A stretch of 64,000 nt of DNA from NCBI GenBank assembly GCA_048270425.1, contig JBLWSY010000001.1, forward strand, positions 310,001-374,000, read 5' to 3'. The notes beneath the pieces were generated by a model that was not told where the DNA came from, did not search any database, and was given only the letters and a program-made list of their open reading frames with translations. A program made the translations under genes and the position numbers. This document shows positions 8,248 through 16,671 of this stretch, piece after piece. Source of the stretch: Oceanospirillum sp048270425. GTDB taxonomy: Bacteria; Pseudomonadota; Gammaproteobacteria; Pseudomonadales; Halomonadaceae. Within the stretch, counting starts at the first letter, position 1, and each line of letters starts with the position of its first letter.

Positions 8248-9918
8248 GTGAGCCGTTTTGACCATAAGAAATATCGTCCTTTTCCAACCATCAACTTGCC
8301 TGACCGCCAGTGGCCGAATCAGGTTCTCGACAAAGCACCGACCTGGTGTAGCGTTGACCTGCGTGATGGTAATCAGGCGCTCATCGACCCGATGACCGTT
8401 GAGCAGAAAAAGCGACTGTTTCAGCTACTGGTTAAACTGGGCTTCAAAGAGATTGAAGTGGGCTTCCCGGCTGCATCTCAGCCAGATTTCGATTTTGTAC
8501 GTGCCCTGATCGAAGAGAACATGATCCCGGATGACGTTACGGTTCAGGTTCTGACTCAGGCTCGTGAAGCACTGATCGACCGTACTATTGAAGCACTGAA
8601 AGGTGCTAAGAAAGCGATCGTGCACGTTTATAACTCCACCTCTACCGTACAGCGCGAGCAGGTTTTCTGCTTAGAGCGTGATCAGATCATCGACATCGCT
8701 GTAAACGGCGTGCGTATGGTGAAAGAGCGTGTTGAGAAGCACACCGATACCGAATGGCGTTTGGAGTACTCTCCGGAAAGCTTCACCGGCACTGAGCTGG
8801 ATTTCGCGGTAGAGATCTGCGATGCCGTGGTTGCAGAGTGGGGCCCGAATCCGGAGCAGAAGATCATTCTGAACCTGCCGGCGACTGTTGAGATGTCAAC
8901 GCCAAACGTATTTGCCGATCAGATTGAATGGTTCTGCCGTAACATCAAACACCGTGAGTGTCTGGAAATCAGCATGCACACCCACAATGACCGTGGTTGT
9001 GCGGTAGCGGCAGCAGAGCTGGGTGTTATGGCCGGTGCCGACCGTGTTGAAGGCACCCTGATGGGCAATGGTGAGCGTACCGGTAATATGGACGTGATCA
9101 CCATGGCGATGAACCTGTACAGCCAGGGTGTTGATCCTGAGCTGGATCTGTCTGATGTCACCGAAATCATTCAGGTTTATGAGTCCTGCACCAATCTGGA
9201 AGTACACCCGCGTCACCCGTATATCGGTGAGCTGGTTTATACCGCGTTCTCCGGTAGTCACCAGGATGCGATCAAGAAGTGCCTGAGCAAGTATGATGCT
9301 TCCAAACCGTGGGAAGTGGCGTATCTGCCGATTGACCCGAAAGATCTGGGTCGCAGCTACGAAGCGGTTATCCGTATTAACAGTCAGTCCGGTAAAGGCG
9401 GCGTAGCTTACATTTTGGAAGCAGAACTGGGCCTGAAGCTGCCGCGTTGGTTGCAGATTGAGTTTGCCGGTAAGGTACAGAAGCATACTGAGCAACAGGC
9501 TCGTGAGCTGAAGCAGGCAGAAATTATCGAGTTGTTCCAACAACATTACCTGAACACTGAGACCCAGTTTGAGCTGGTAACTTACAAGTTGGAGCGTAGC
9601 GATAAAGACTTCCTGAACGCAGTAATCCGTTGCGGTGATCAGACCATCGACCTGACCGGTGATGGTAGTGGTGCGATCCACGCGCTGACTGAAGCCCTGT
9701 CCGGTTATATTGGTCAGCCGGTTCAGATCGCTGAATACTCTGAACACGCACTGTCTGCCGGTAGTGATGCCAAGGCTGTAACCTATGTTCAGGTGAAGAT
9801 TGGTGATTCCGTTAACGCAGGCGTTGCCATCAGTGAAGATACCGTAGCCGCTAACCTGAATGCGGTACTGGCGGCAGCCAGTGTTCTGATTCAGGAGAAA
9901 GGTTTAGTAGCCGCTTAA
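8248..9918 (+). CDS. leuA: 2-isopropylmalate synthase (type 2 LeuA)
   Basis: This enzyme condenses acetyl-CoA with 2-oxoisovalerate, the first committed step of leucine synthesis in the cytoplasm. At 556 residues it has the length of the Pseudomonas/actinobacterial type 2 enzyme rather than the E. coli type. The TIM-barrel domain carries DLRDGNQAL (residues 37-45) and the metal-binding SMHTHNDRGC (about 241-250); GNGERTGNMD follows. A C-terminal regulatory domain (about 425-556) would bind leucine for feedback inhibition. The start is GTG, fixed by AAGGAG eight bases upstream. It is monocistronic with a structured leader and a strong terminator. Confidence 0.96.
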   Translation: MSRFDHKKYRPFPTINLPDRQWPNQVLDKAPTWCSVDLRDGNQALIDPMTVEQKKRLFQLLVKLGFKEIEVGFPAASQPDFDFVRALIEENMIPDDVTVQVLTQAREALIDRTIEALKGAKKAIVHVYNSTSTVQREQVFCLERDQIIDIAVNGVRMVKERVEKHTDTEWRLEYSPESFTGTELDFAVEICDAVVAEWGPNPEQKIILNLPATVEMSTPNVFADQIEWFCRNIKHRECLEISMHTHNDRGCAVAAAELGVMAGADRVEGTLMGNGERTGNMDVITMAMNLYSQGVDPELDLSDVTEIIQVYESCTNLEVHPRHPYIGELVYTAFSGSHQDAIKKCLSKYDASKPWEVAYLPIDPKDLGRSYEAVIRINSQSGKGGVAYILEAELGLKLPRWLQIEFAGKVQKHTEQQARELKQAEIIELFQQHYLNTETQFELVTYKLERSDKDFLNAVIRCGDQTIDLTGDGSGAIHALTEALSGYIGQPVQIAEYSEHALSAGSDAKAVTYVQVKIGDSVNAGVAISEDTVAANLNAVLAAASVLIQEKGLVAA

Positions 9919-9941
9919 TCAGCAGCTCAAACCGCTACTAA

Positions 9942-9980
9942 AAAGCCCGTTGCAGTAAAACACTGCAACGGGCTTTCTTA
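9942..9980 (+). terminator. Intrinsic terminator of leuA
   Basis: A 15-bp perfect stem, AAAGCCCGTTGCAGT at 9942-9956 with its complement at 9962-9976 and a 5-base loop, is followed by CTTA. It lies 23 bases after the leuA stop. The A-rich 5' arm lets it also work toward the yitT side. Confidence 0.9.
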
Positions 9981-10027
9981 TTTGTGGCGTTTAGTTTCTC
10001 TTGTGCTGGCTGACATGAGTTCAGGCT

Positions 10028-10687
10028 TTAGGCCTGCTCTCCAACCGGCTGTTTCACATTCTTTGCTGAGGTGTGATTCATCTTATGATAACGGCGCAGT
10101 ACCGAACTCATCACCACAAAGCAAAGTAGGGAATAACCGATCTGTTCCAGAGTTATGGTTGCTGCAGCAAGAATCAGCAGTGCGATATCAAACCACATCA
10201 GGGATTTACCGGTATGAATATGGAACTTGTCTTCCAGCCAAAGGGCAAGGATATTGATGCCACCCAGTGAGCTGCCTTCACGAAACACCACCAAAAGACC
10301 AACGCCTACCAGGCCGCCAGCTGCAAAGGCTGCAATCACCTTGGGCAGGGTTTCCAACTGAATATGCAGAATCATCAGGTCCGTCAGCACAGAAACCAAA
10401 ATCATCGCTAAAAGAGTTCTCAGGGCAAAAGCCAGAGGTTTGGTTTTCAGTGCCAGAGCAAAGAAGGGCAGGTTAATAATAAAAAACAGCAGGCCAAAGC
10501 TGAGTTCCGGCACCCATCGCATTACCAGCAGGGATAATCCTGCGGTGCCACTGACCAGCAATCCGGCTGATTTCAGAAACCAGATACCGAGCGCTACCAG
10601 AAAGCAGCCTTCAAAAAGACTGTAGTAACGTTTGAATACAGACAGTGTGTCCGTATGACGAATAGGGCGCATCAAAGCAGATAACAT
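10028..10687 (-). CDS. YitT-family membrane protein
   Basis: This 219-residue protein has about five or six hydrophobic helices. SLFEGCFLVALGIWFLKSAGLLVSGTAGLSLL and FREGSSLGGINILALWLEDK are typical of the YitT (DUF161) transporter-like family, though the usual C-terminal DUF2179 domain is absent. I place the start at the ATG at 10685-10687, preceded by GAGG, giving MLSALMRP; the frame stays open far upstream but that part is Lys-rich, non-membrane and crossed by a terminator hairpin. Function in bacteria is poorly defined. Confidence 0.8.
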   Translation of the reverse strand: MLSALMRPIRHTDTLSVFKRYYSLFEGCFLVALGIWFLKSAGLLVSGTAGLSLLVMRWVPELSFGLLFFIINLPFFALALKTKPLAFALRTLLAMILVSVLTDLMILHIQLETLPKVIAAFAAGGLVGVGLLVVFREGSSLGGINILALWLEDKFHIHTGKSLMWFDIALLILAAATITLEQIGYSLLCFVVMSSVLRRYHKMNHTSAKNVKQPVGEQA

Positions 10688-11051
10688 AACGACCTCACTT
10701 AGCAGGGATTGCCCGCCTCGTAAAAAACCCCACCACCGGGATCGCCGGGGTGGGTAATAAGGAGCAACGATAGTCACGTTGTAAGCAGTTAAATGCAAGT
10801 CCTGTGCCTGATTTTTTAGATGTTTTTTCTGCTTTAGGTCTATTGTCTGGTCTATTTTGGTGTTTTGTGGCTTTTTGGTGCGCTTTTTTGGTGCGCTTTT
10901 CAGCATAACAGAATGAAACATGCGGATAACCCGTTCTACTGAAAAGAGTTATAAGCATCTGCTAAGGTTAGTATGAGTGTGCAATAAGCGTTGAAGGCTC
11001 AGATATCTCAGATTAGGGATAAAGAGTGGGGATAAAGGGGAGAGAAAAACG
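10688..11051. other. Divergent intergenic region between yitT-like and PQQ dehydrogenase genes
   Basis: A 364-bp AT-rich gap with divergent promoters. It holds a GC-rich terminator hairpin in the yitT leader (10722-10754) and a tandem repeat of GCGCACCAAAAAA (minus strand, about 10870-10900). Two open frames cross it on the minus strand but neither looks like a real protein. Confidence 0.5.
10722..10754 (-). terminator. Terminator-like hairpin inside the yitT leader
   Basis: On the minus strand CCCACCCCGG (10754-10745) pairs with CCGGTGGTGGG (10738-10728) with one bulge and a short loop, followed by six T (10727-10722). It lies 35 bases before the yitT ATG. No minus-strand gene ends upstream of it, because the next gene is on the plus strand. 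It would therefore act on the yitT transcript itself. Confidence 0.65.
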
Positions 11052-12212
11052 ATGAAGCAAGGTTTACGGCAAGTGCTTGGTTTGCTGATCTTCTACTCGG
11101 CTTTCGCTGGGGCTACACCTGTCATTACTGATAGCAGTCGTGGGCAAGGTTATCAGGTTGAAATGATTCAGGATGGATTTCGATTACCCTGGGCTTTTGA
11201 ATTTGTTGATCAGGATACGCTTATCTTTACCCAGCGTGATGGCCGTATTGGCCTTTATTCCCGTGCTGAAAAGAGAACTCGCCTGTTACCGGGTGTGCCG
11301 GATGTTTACTTTGAGGGGCAGGGCGGTTTACTGGATCTTAAACCCAGTCCCGAATTTGAAAAAGAACCCTGGATCTATGTCACCTACAGTGCTTATCCGC
11401 AAGAAACCGGGGTTGGCAATAATAGTATGCCGGTCACGGTGCTTGGACGCTTTTTGCTGACCGGCGACGATTTTGATCAATACCGTATTGAACAGTGGCA
11501 GGTTCTTCTAGAGACAAAATCCGGCACTTCTGCCAGTCATCATTTTGGCAGTCGTATCGCTTTTGACCCCGGACGATATGTTTATTTCTCGGTGGGGGAC
11601 CGTGGGGAGCGTCCCAACGGTCAGAATCGCCAAACCCATGCCGGCAGTATTCTGCGCGTGACGTTCACGGGACGGCCCTCACGGCATAATCCCTTCTATG
11701 ATAAGTCGGACTCCCTGTCTGAGATCTGGAGTTACGGACACCGAAACCCTCAGGGGCTGGCTTATGATTCCTCACGGGATCGACTTTGGGCCATTGAGCA
11801 TGGGCCACGCGGGGGGGATGAACTCAATATTATTCAACCCGGCAGCAATTATGGCTGGCCGGAAGTGTCTCAGGGTAAGGAATACTGGGGGCCCATCTCC
11901 GTAGGTGTCGAACATAAAGAAGGGATGGTCGATCCGGTACGGGTTTATATCCCCTCTATCGCGCCCTCCAGTCTGATGGTGTACAGCGGAGAAGCCTTTC
12001 CTGACTGGCAGGGCGATCTATTTACCGGAGCCTTAGCTAAACAGCACCTGAATCATATTCATCTGAGCGACGCAGGAGCTGTTATTGGTGAAACCCGAAT
12101 GCTGACTTCACTGAATGAACGCATTCGGGATGTCGCTCAAAGCCCGGAAGGCTGGATCTACTTTGTAACAGACGGAGGCAAACTCTATCAGATCTCGCCG
12201 CTGGCGGAGTAG
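11052..12212 (+). CDS. PQQ-dependent aldose/sugar dehydrogenase (YliI-like), periplasmic
   Basis: The 386-residue protein starts with a signal peptide (about residues 1-21, LLIFYSAFAGA) and then forms the six-bladed propeller of the soluble glucose/aldose dehydrogenase family. Motifs: LPWAFEFVDQDTLIFTQRDG, GGLLDLKPSP, the basic/acidic PQQ and Ca pocket SHHFGSRIAFDP and SVGDRGERPN, YGHRNPQGLAYD, IEHGPRGGDELN and SNYGWPEVSQG. Family members oxidise aldose sugars with PQQ as cofactor; the substrate is not predictable. No PQQ synthesis gene is in the window. GGGGAGAG precedes the ATG. Confidence 0.88.
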   Translation: MKQGLRQVLGLLIFYSAFAGATPVITDSSRGQGYQVEMIQDGFRLPWAFEFVDQDTLIFTQRDGRIGLYSRAEKRTRLLPGVPDVYFEGQGGLLDLKPSPEFEKEPWIYVTYSAYPQETGVGNNSMPVTVLGRFLLTGDDFDQYRIEQWQVLLETKSGTSASHHFGSRIAFDPGRYVYFSVGDRGERPNGQNRQTHAGSILRVTFTGRPSRHNPFYDKSDSLSEIWSYGHRNPQGLAYDSSRDRLWAIEHGPRGGDELNIIQPGSNYGWPEVSQGKEYWGPISVGVEHKEGMVDPVRVYIPSIAPSSLMVYSGEAFPDWQGDLFTGALAKQHLNHIHLSDAGAVIGETRMLTSLNERIRDVAQSPEGWIYFVTDGGKLYQISPLAE

Positions 12213-12255
12213 CCATGCCTATGTGAGGGATGATGTTTTGGAGATAGCGTCCTTA

Positions 12256-12870
12256 TCAGATCACGGTCAGAATGTCATCGACAGGGCGACGGGCCTTCTG
12301 TGGCCAGTTGCCTTCGGCAGCTTTGCCGATGGTGATCAGCATCACCGGCAGATCCTCTTCGTTCAGCGGGAAGTGGTGCTTCAGTTGCTCTCCGTCAAAG
12401 CCTCCCATAGCGCTTGTTGCCAGTCCCAACTCTTCTGCGGCAAGCATTAAACTCATTGCTGCTAAAGATGCGGAGCGTATCGCTTCATCCCGTTGCAGCT
12501 GAGCATTACCTTCATGGCTCTGACTGGCAGCCTCAACCCAGTTGTTCGCAATGGATTGCGGAATAATGCCAGCACTGACCGATTCGCCAAGACGCTGTTC
12601 CAGCGCTTTGTGGGCAGCCAGTTGTCCGCATACGATAAAGGTTGCTGATGCTGCTTCTACCTGAGGCTGACCGTAAGCCGCTTCTCTTAACAGGCTTTTC
12701 GCCTCTGGTGTGGTGACGGCGATAAAACGCCAGTTCTGCAGGTTATAGGCTGATGGCGAATGCCCCGCCAGATGAACCAGCTGTACCAGTGTTTCCGGTT
12801 CAATCACATAGTCCTGCTGATATTTGCTGGTAGAGCGGCGCTGTAAAATTGCATCCTGTACTGAACTCAT
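12256..12870 (-). CDS. Nitroreductase-family flavoprotein
   Basis: The 204-residue protein opens with AILQRRSTSKY, the phosphate-binding Arg-Arg-Ser of nitroreductase-like FMN enzymes, then SPSAYNLQNWRFIAV, the usual SPSaxNxQpW motif, and ends with GKAAEGNWPQKARRPVDDIL. Such enzymes are cytoplasmic dimers that reduce nitro groups or quinones with NAD(P)H. Substrate unknown. AGAGGT lies 7 bases before the ATG. It is 36 bases downstream of the EamA gene on the same strand and may be cotranscribed with it. Confidence 0.9.
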   Translation of the reverse strand: MSSVQDAILQRRSTSKYQQDYVIEPETLVQLVHLAGHSPSAYNLQNWRFIAVTTPEAKSLLREAAYGQPQVEAASATFIVCGQLAAHKALEQRLGESVSAGIIPQSIANNWVEAASQSHEGNAQLQRDEAIRSASLAAMSLMLAAEELGLATSAMGGFDGEQLKHHFPLNEEDLPVMLITIGKAAEGNWPQKARRPVDDILTVI

Positions 12871-12906
12871 CGTGGTTACCTCTTTAGCCTGTATTGATGG
12901 ACGTTA

Positions 12907-13968
12907 TTAGTGCTCGTCAACTGTGTTCCTGCGTCTGCTCTTATGCTCTGAACTGAGTGCTTCGAGAAATCCCGGCAGCCACGGGGCAAGTTGTACCGCC
13001 AGAATACTGAGTACCACTAAAACCAGCCCTACCATTGCCCAGCCTTCAATCACCTGATCCAGAAAGATCCAACCCAGTGCTACTGCGGTGAGCGGGCTTA
13101 ACAGTCCCAACGTGGAAACCATCACTGCAGGCAGCTTCTGAATACCCTGAAACCAGAGCAGATACGCGATCAGGGTGCCAAACAGAGCGAGGTAGCCGTA
13201 AGCCAGCAGGTTCTCCGTAGTTAGCTCTGGCAATGCCGGTTCGAGAAGCAGCGCCAGGGGTAGCAGCATCAGGCCACCCAAAGTCAGCTGCCAGCCAGTG
13301 AGGGCGATCAGGGGCAGTTCCGCTTTGCTGTCAGATGCCGGAACTGAGCCTTGCCCATAGCGGGTGACATAAACCCCAAGCGCCATGCTTAAAGCCCCCA
13401 GTGTTGCGGCACCAATACCGATCAGATCCCAGCTGAGTTGTTCGGCAGCCAGCTCGCTTTTGGCGGGTGTAAGTATCAGCAGAGCCATTCCGATTACAGC
13501 GGTGATGCAGGCGGTAAAAGCGATTTTGCCCGGCGGTTGTTTTTGCAGTGCCCAGATCATCAGCAGCAGAATCAGAGGTTGTACTGCACCGATCACCGCA
13601 GCCAAACCACCGGGCAGACGGTATGCAGCGACAAACAGCATCGCCTGAAAACAGCCGATATTCAGGGCTGACAGCAACAGCAATCGTGGCCACTGAGCTT
13701 TTGCTGGGAATAAAGCTCTGGGTGGTCGCAACGCTCTGGCTAGAAAGGACGCTCTGCTTGGAACGGCGGTGGCTGAGTCCACATTTGAGGCAGAAGCCTT
13801 GCTGAGCAGATGGCTCAGAACAATCAGAACTAAACCCGCCGGTAAGCAGCGGATCACAGCGGCAGTGAAGGGCAGCCCCTCCGGCAGAAACTCTGATGTC
13901 ACCAGATAAGTACTGCCCCAACTGGCGGGGCCGAGAGCGGTGAGTAACAGCAGTGCAAATGGATTCAT
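12907..13968 (-). CDS. EamA/DMT-family exporter
   Basis: This 353-residue inner-membrane protein has about ten helices in two EamA repeats (GSTYLVTSEFLPEGLPF, ALNIGCFQAMLFVAAY and later LFGTLIAYLLWFQGIQKLPAV, LLSPLTAVALGWIFL). A 40-residue Ala/Ser/Arg-rich insert sits between helices 2 and 3. It is divergent from a MarR regulator, with two dyads in the 169-bp gap, so it is probably repressed by that regulator. Likely an exporter of metabolites or toxic amino-acid-like compounds; substrate unknown. GAGGTG lies 5 bases before the ATG. Confidence 0.88.
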   Translation of the reverse strand: MNPFALLLLTALGPASWGSTYLVTSEFLPEGLPFTAAVIRCLPAGLVLIVLSHLLSKASASNVDSATAVPSRASFLARALRPPRALFPAKAQWPRLLLLSALNIGCFQAMLFVAAYRLPGGLAAVIGAVQPLILLLMIWALQKQPPGKIAFTACITAVIGMALLILTPAKSELAAEQLSWDLIGIGAATLGALSMALGVYVTRYGQGSVPASDSKAELPLIALTGWQLTLGGLMLLPLALLLEPALPELTTENLLAYGYLALFGTLIAYLLWFQGIQKLPAVMVSTLGLLSPLTAVALGWIFLDQVIEGWAMVGLVLVVLSILAVQLAPWLPGFLEALSSEHKSRRRNTVDEH

Positions 13969-14058
13969 GATTCACCTCGGTTATCCCCGTTGTGACGTGC
14001 AATGTTTGCGGTTTCCGACAGTAAGAGGGCGGCTATCGACACAAGGGGAAAAACAATT

Positions 14059-14076
14059 TATCTTGAAGTTAAGATA
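14059..14076. promoter_or_regulatory. MarR operator candidate 1
   Basis: TATCTTGAAGTTAAGATA is a near-perfect 18-bp dyad in the EamA/marR divergent gap. It shares TATCTTGA with the second site 38 bp downstream. Confidence 0.6.
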
Positions 14077-14093
14077 TTATTAGGTTGGCGATA

Positions 14094-14118
14094 ATTTATC
14101 TTGAGGTCAAGATAAATT
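14094..14118. promoter_or_regulatory. MarR operator candidate 2
   Basis: TATCTTGAGGTCAAGATA (14097-14114) is a dyad extending to AATT on both sides. It lies 20 bp before the marR start, suited to autorepression, and matches the first site in both half-sites. Confidence 0.65.
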
Positions 14119-14137
14119 TAAGAGGAAATTCATAGCA

Positions 14138-14662
14138 ATGAGTAAAAAAACGAGTCACGACACAGATGCTGTCGATAAGATTATTGCCCAGTGGCAGCAG
14201 GAAAAGCCGGAATTTGATCTGACCGCGATGGAGGTTCTGGGGCGTCTGAAGCGGGCTTCAGCGGTGTTGGCACCGAAAGTGGATAAGGTGTTTCTTGAAC
14301 ATGGTCTGAATCAGCCTGAGTTTGATGTGCTGGCGACTTTGAGGCGCTCCGGTGCGCCCTATTGCCTTGCACCTACGGCGTTGTTTTCCACCCTGATGGT
14401 AACGTCCGGCACCATGACCAATCGCATGACCCAACTGGAAAAGAAAGGTCTGATTGAACGTCTGCCCAATCCGGATGATGCGCGCAGTAAACTGGTCAAG
14501 CTGAATGATAAGGGACTGGAGCTGATCGAGCAGATATTGCCTTATCATGTCGAGAATGGCCTGAATCTGATCGCAGGTCTTGATGAGGATTCTCTTGCGA
14601 GTCTGAATCAGAGTCTTCGGGATCTGCTAACCGTGCTGGAGACCTCGCAGAATCGGAAGTGA
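14138..14662 (+). CDS. MarR-family transcriptional regulator
   Basis: The 174-residue protein has the MarR winged-helix fold: LEHGLNQPEFDVLATLRRSG, then LFSTLMVTSGTMTNRMTQLEKKGLIERLPNPDDARSKLVKLNDKG, which holds the recognition helix and the wing. It probably dimerises and binds the two TATCTTGA dyads upstream, controlling itself and the divergent EamA exporter. AGAGGAAAT precedes the ATG. The ligand is unknown. Confidence 0.92.
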   Translation: MSKKTSHDTDAVDKIIAQWQQEKPEFDLTAMEVLGRLKRASAVLAPKVDKVFLEHGLNQPEFDVLATLRRSGAPYCLAPTALFSTLMVTSGTMTNRMTQLEKKGLIERLPNPDDARSKLVKLNDKGLELIEQILPYHVENGLNLIAGLDEDSLASLNQSLRDLLTVLETSQNRK

Positions 14663-14820
14663 CAGATAAAACGGCAACCCTGAAGTCGTGTTCAGTGAAG
14701 CTTTGGCTCAAAAAATCCGGTATAAATATCAGCCGGTTATCTTAAGCACACTTTTTAAGCAGACAATTAAGCAGACAATAAAAAACGAATAACACACCAC
14801 CAATAAGAGGCGGTACGGAT

Positions 14821-15609
14821 ATGCCCTCAACGCCACTGGCAGAGCTGAACAATATCACTGCATTTCGCGGGGACCGTAAGGTTCTCGAAAACTTCAACCT
14901 CACCCTGCATGAAGGGGAGAGCGTTGCCATTCTGGGGCCTAACGGCTGCGGAAAATCCACTCTGTTAAAACTGCTGACCCGTGAGATCTATCACGTTGAT
15001 AAACCGGAAAGCAGCCTGCGGATTAAGGGGCAGGATCGTATCAACCTGATGCAGCTGCGGGAGTGGCTGGGTGTGGTCTCTCAGGATCTGCAGGAGTTTT
15101 ACACGCCCTACACCAAGGGACGGGATGTGGTGGCCTCCGGCCTGTTAGGGGCGATTGGTGTTCACGATCATCTGCAACTAACGGAACATCAGCAGCAGCG
15201 GGTGGACGAGGTGATTGAGCAGTTAGGACTGGCTTACCTGAATGACACCATGTTCCAGCGCCTTTCCACCGGACAGCAGCGCCGACTTCTGCTGGCGCGG
15301 GCGCTGATTCATAACCCCTCTACGGTGATCTTTGATGAGCCGACCAACAGCCTGGATCTGCAGGCGTCCTTCGAGCTGATCGCCACCATGCGCGAGCTGG
15401 TTCAGGCGGGCACCAATCTTCTGATCGCCACCCACCATGTGCAGGAAGTCGTACCTGAGATCGATCGCATCATCTTTATGAAAGCCGGAAAGATCATGGC
15501 AGATGGCGACAAAACCACGCTGCTGACGGCAGAAAACCTGAGTGATCTGTATGGCGTTAAGCTCAAACTCATGGTTCAGGATGGTTTTTATCACGCTTAT
15601 CCGGTGTGA
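14821..15609 (+). CDS. Orphan ABC transporter ATP-binding protein
   Basis: A 262-residue stand-alone ATPase with Walker A GPNGCGKST (about residues 40-48), Q-loop GVVSQDLQEFY, a signature RLSTGQQRRLLLARAL (LSTGQ rather than LSGGQ), Walker B TVIFDEPTNSLD and H-loop ATHH. No membrane permease is adjacent; instead two ICMT-like membrane methyltransferases and an AEC transporter follow in the same direction. It may energise a permease encoded elsewhere. The iron/metal-uptake-like layout (YLNDTMFQRLSTGQ) is suggestive only. Confidence 0.85.
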   Translation: MPSTPLAELNNITAFRGDRKVLENFNLTLHEGESVAILGPNGCGKSTLLKLLTREIYHVDKPESSLRIKGQDRINLMQLREWLGVVSQDLQEFYTPYTKGRDVVASGLLGAIGVHDHLQLTEHQQQRVDEVIEQLGLAYLNDTMFQRLSTGQQRRLLLARALIHNPSTVIFDEPTNSLDLQASFELIATMRELVQAGTNLLIATHHVQEVVPEIDRIIFMKAGKIMADGDKTTLLTAENLSDLYGVKLKLMVQDGFYHAYPV

Positions 15610-15632
15610 CCGATTTTTCTAAGAGGTGAGTT

Positions 15633-16094
15633 ATGAAAGCGCTTGAACTGAAAATTCCACCACCGGTTGTGGCACTGTTACTGGCGGCGGCTATTTATTT
15701 CGCGGCACCGGTTTTTCCGGCGTTACCTCTGAATGAGACCTGGCGACTGGTACTGGCGATTCTTTTTGCCGCTATCGGCATTTGCTGTGATCTGGCAGGA
15801 CTGATTAGCTTTCGTAAGGCACATACCACGATCAACCCCATGGCTCCGAAAAAGTCATCGGTACTGGTAACCACGGGCATCTACCGTTTTACCCGCAATC
15901 CTATGTATCTGGGCTTGGCCTTTCTGCTGCTGGCCTGGAGTTGTTACTGGGCATCATCGGCGGTACTGATCGATCTGCCTCTGTTTGTGGCTTACATCAC
16001 CCTGTTTCAGATCAAACCGGAAGAGCGCATTTTGCGGGAGAAATTCCCGGATCAGTTTCCGGCCTATTGCCAGCAGGTGCGCCGCTGGATCTGA
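15633..16094 (+). CDS. ICMT/PEMT-like integral membrane methyltransferase, copy 1
   Basis: A 153-residue membrane protein with about four helices. The C-terminal motif GIYRFTRNPMYLGLAFLLLAW, then FQIKPEERILREKFPDQFPAYCQQVRRWI, is the conserved catalytic core of isoprenylcysteine carboxyl methyltransferase-like proteins, which bind SAM. Bacterial members have largely unknown lipid or protein substrates. It lies 23 bases after the ABC ATPase and 59 before a paralogue of the same size. AAGAGG precedes the ATG. Confidence 0.85.
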   Translation: MKALELKIPPPVVALLLAAAIYFAAPVFPALPLNETWRLVLAILFAAIGICCDLAGLISFRKAHTTINPMAPKKSSVLVTTGIYRFTRNPMYLGLAFLLLAWSCYWASSAVLIDLPLFVAYITLFQIKPEERILREKFPDQFPAYCQQVRRWI

Positions 16095-16153
16095 TTGACT
16101 GTCTTATCAGACTTCACAAATTAAACAAAAACAAAGGAAGAAGGATTTAAGGA

Positions 16154-16627
16154 ATGAAATGGCTGGAGCTTAAAATCCCACCGGTTGTTGTCACCTTTCT
16201 GTTTGGCTTTCTGATGTGGGCAGTCACTTATCCCGTAAAGGGCACGCTGCTTATTCTGCCGATCTCACCCAAGGCTGCGATTGCACTGACCGGTATCTGT
16301 TTGTTGTTGGGGGCGGCCTTTGCACTCTCCGGCGTTGTGAGTTTCCGGTTAGCCAAAACCACGTCTAATCCCCTTGATCCGCAAAAAGCATCCTCTCTGG
16401 TACAGAGTGGCGTTTACCGAATCACCCGTAACCCTATGTATGTGGGTTTTGCGTTCCTGCTTTTGGCGTGGGCTTTCTTCCTGCAGTCGATTTTTGCCAT
16501 TCTGCTGGTGCCTGCCTTTGTGGTTTATCTGACGGTGTTTCAGATCAAGTCGGAAGAGCTGGCGCTGCATGCACTCTTTCCCGAAAGCTTTCCGGTTTAC
16601 TGTCAAAAAGTTCGTCGCTGGATCTGA
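16154..16627 (+). CDS. ICMT/PEMT-like integral membrane methyltransferase, copy 2
   Basis: A 157-residue paralogue of the preceding gene. Both start MK-LELKIPP, both have SGVYRITRNPMYVGFAFLLLAW-type cores and both end FPxxFPxYCQxVRRWI. Differences are concentrated in helices 1 and 2. A tandem duplication with divergence is the simplest reading; the two might form a heterodimer or act on different substrates. No signal for function beyond the family. Confidence 0.85.
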   Translation: MKWLELKIPPVVVTFLFGFLMWAVTYPVKGTLLILPISPKAAIALTGICLLLGAAFALSGVVSFRLAKTTSNPLDPQKASSLVQSGVYRITRNPMYVGFAFLLLAWAFFLQSIFAILLVPAFVVYLTVFQIKSEELALHALFPESFPVYCQKVRRWI

Positions 16628-16671
16628 TAATCCGTCGGCAGGCGATAACCTCGGCTTAACAAGGAGGTCAC

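Noticed and set aside
8896..9747. A 283-codon minus-strand frame opposite leuA
   Set aside because: Antisense shadow of a strongly biased gene; no family sequence.
10695..10958. An 87-codon minus-strand frame in the yitT leader
   Set aside because: Crossed by a terminator hairpin, low-complexity Lys/Thr composition and no family similarity.
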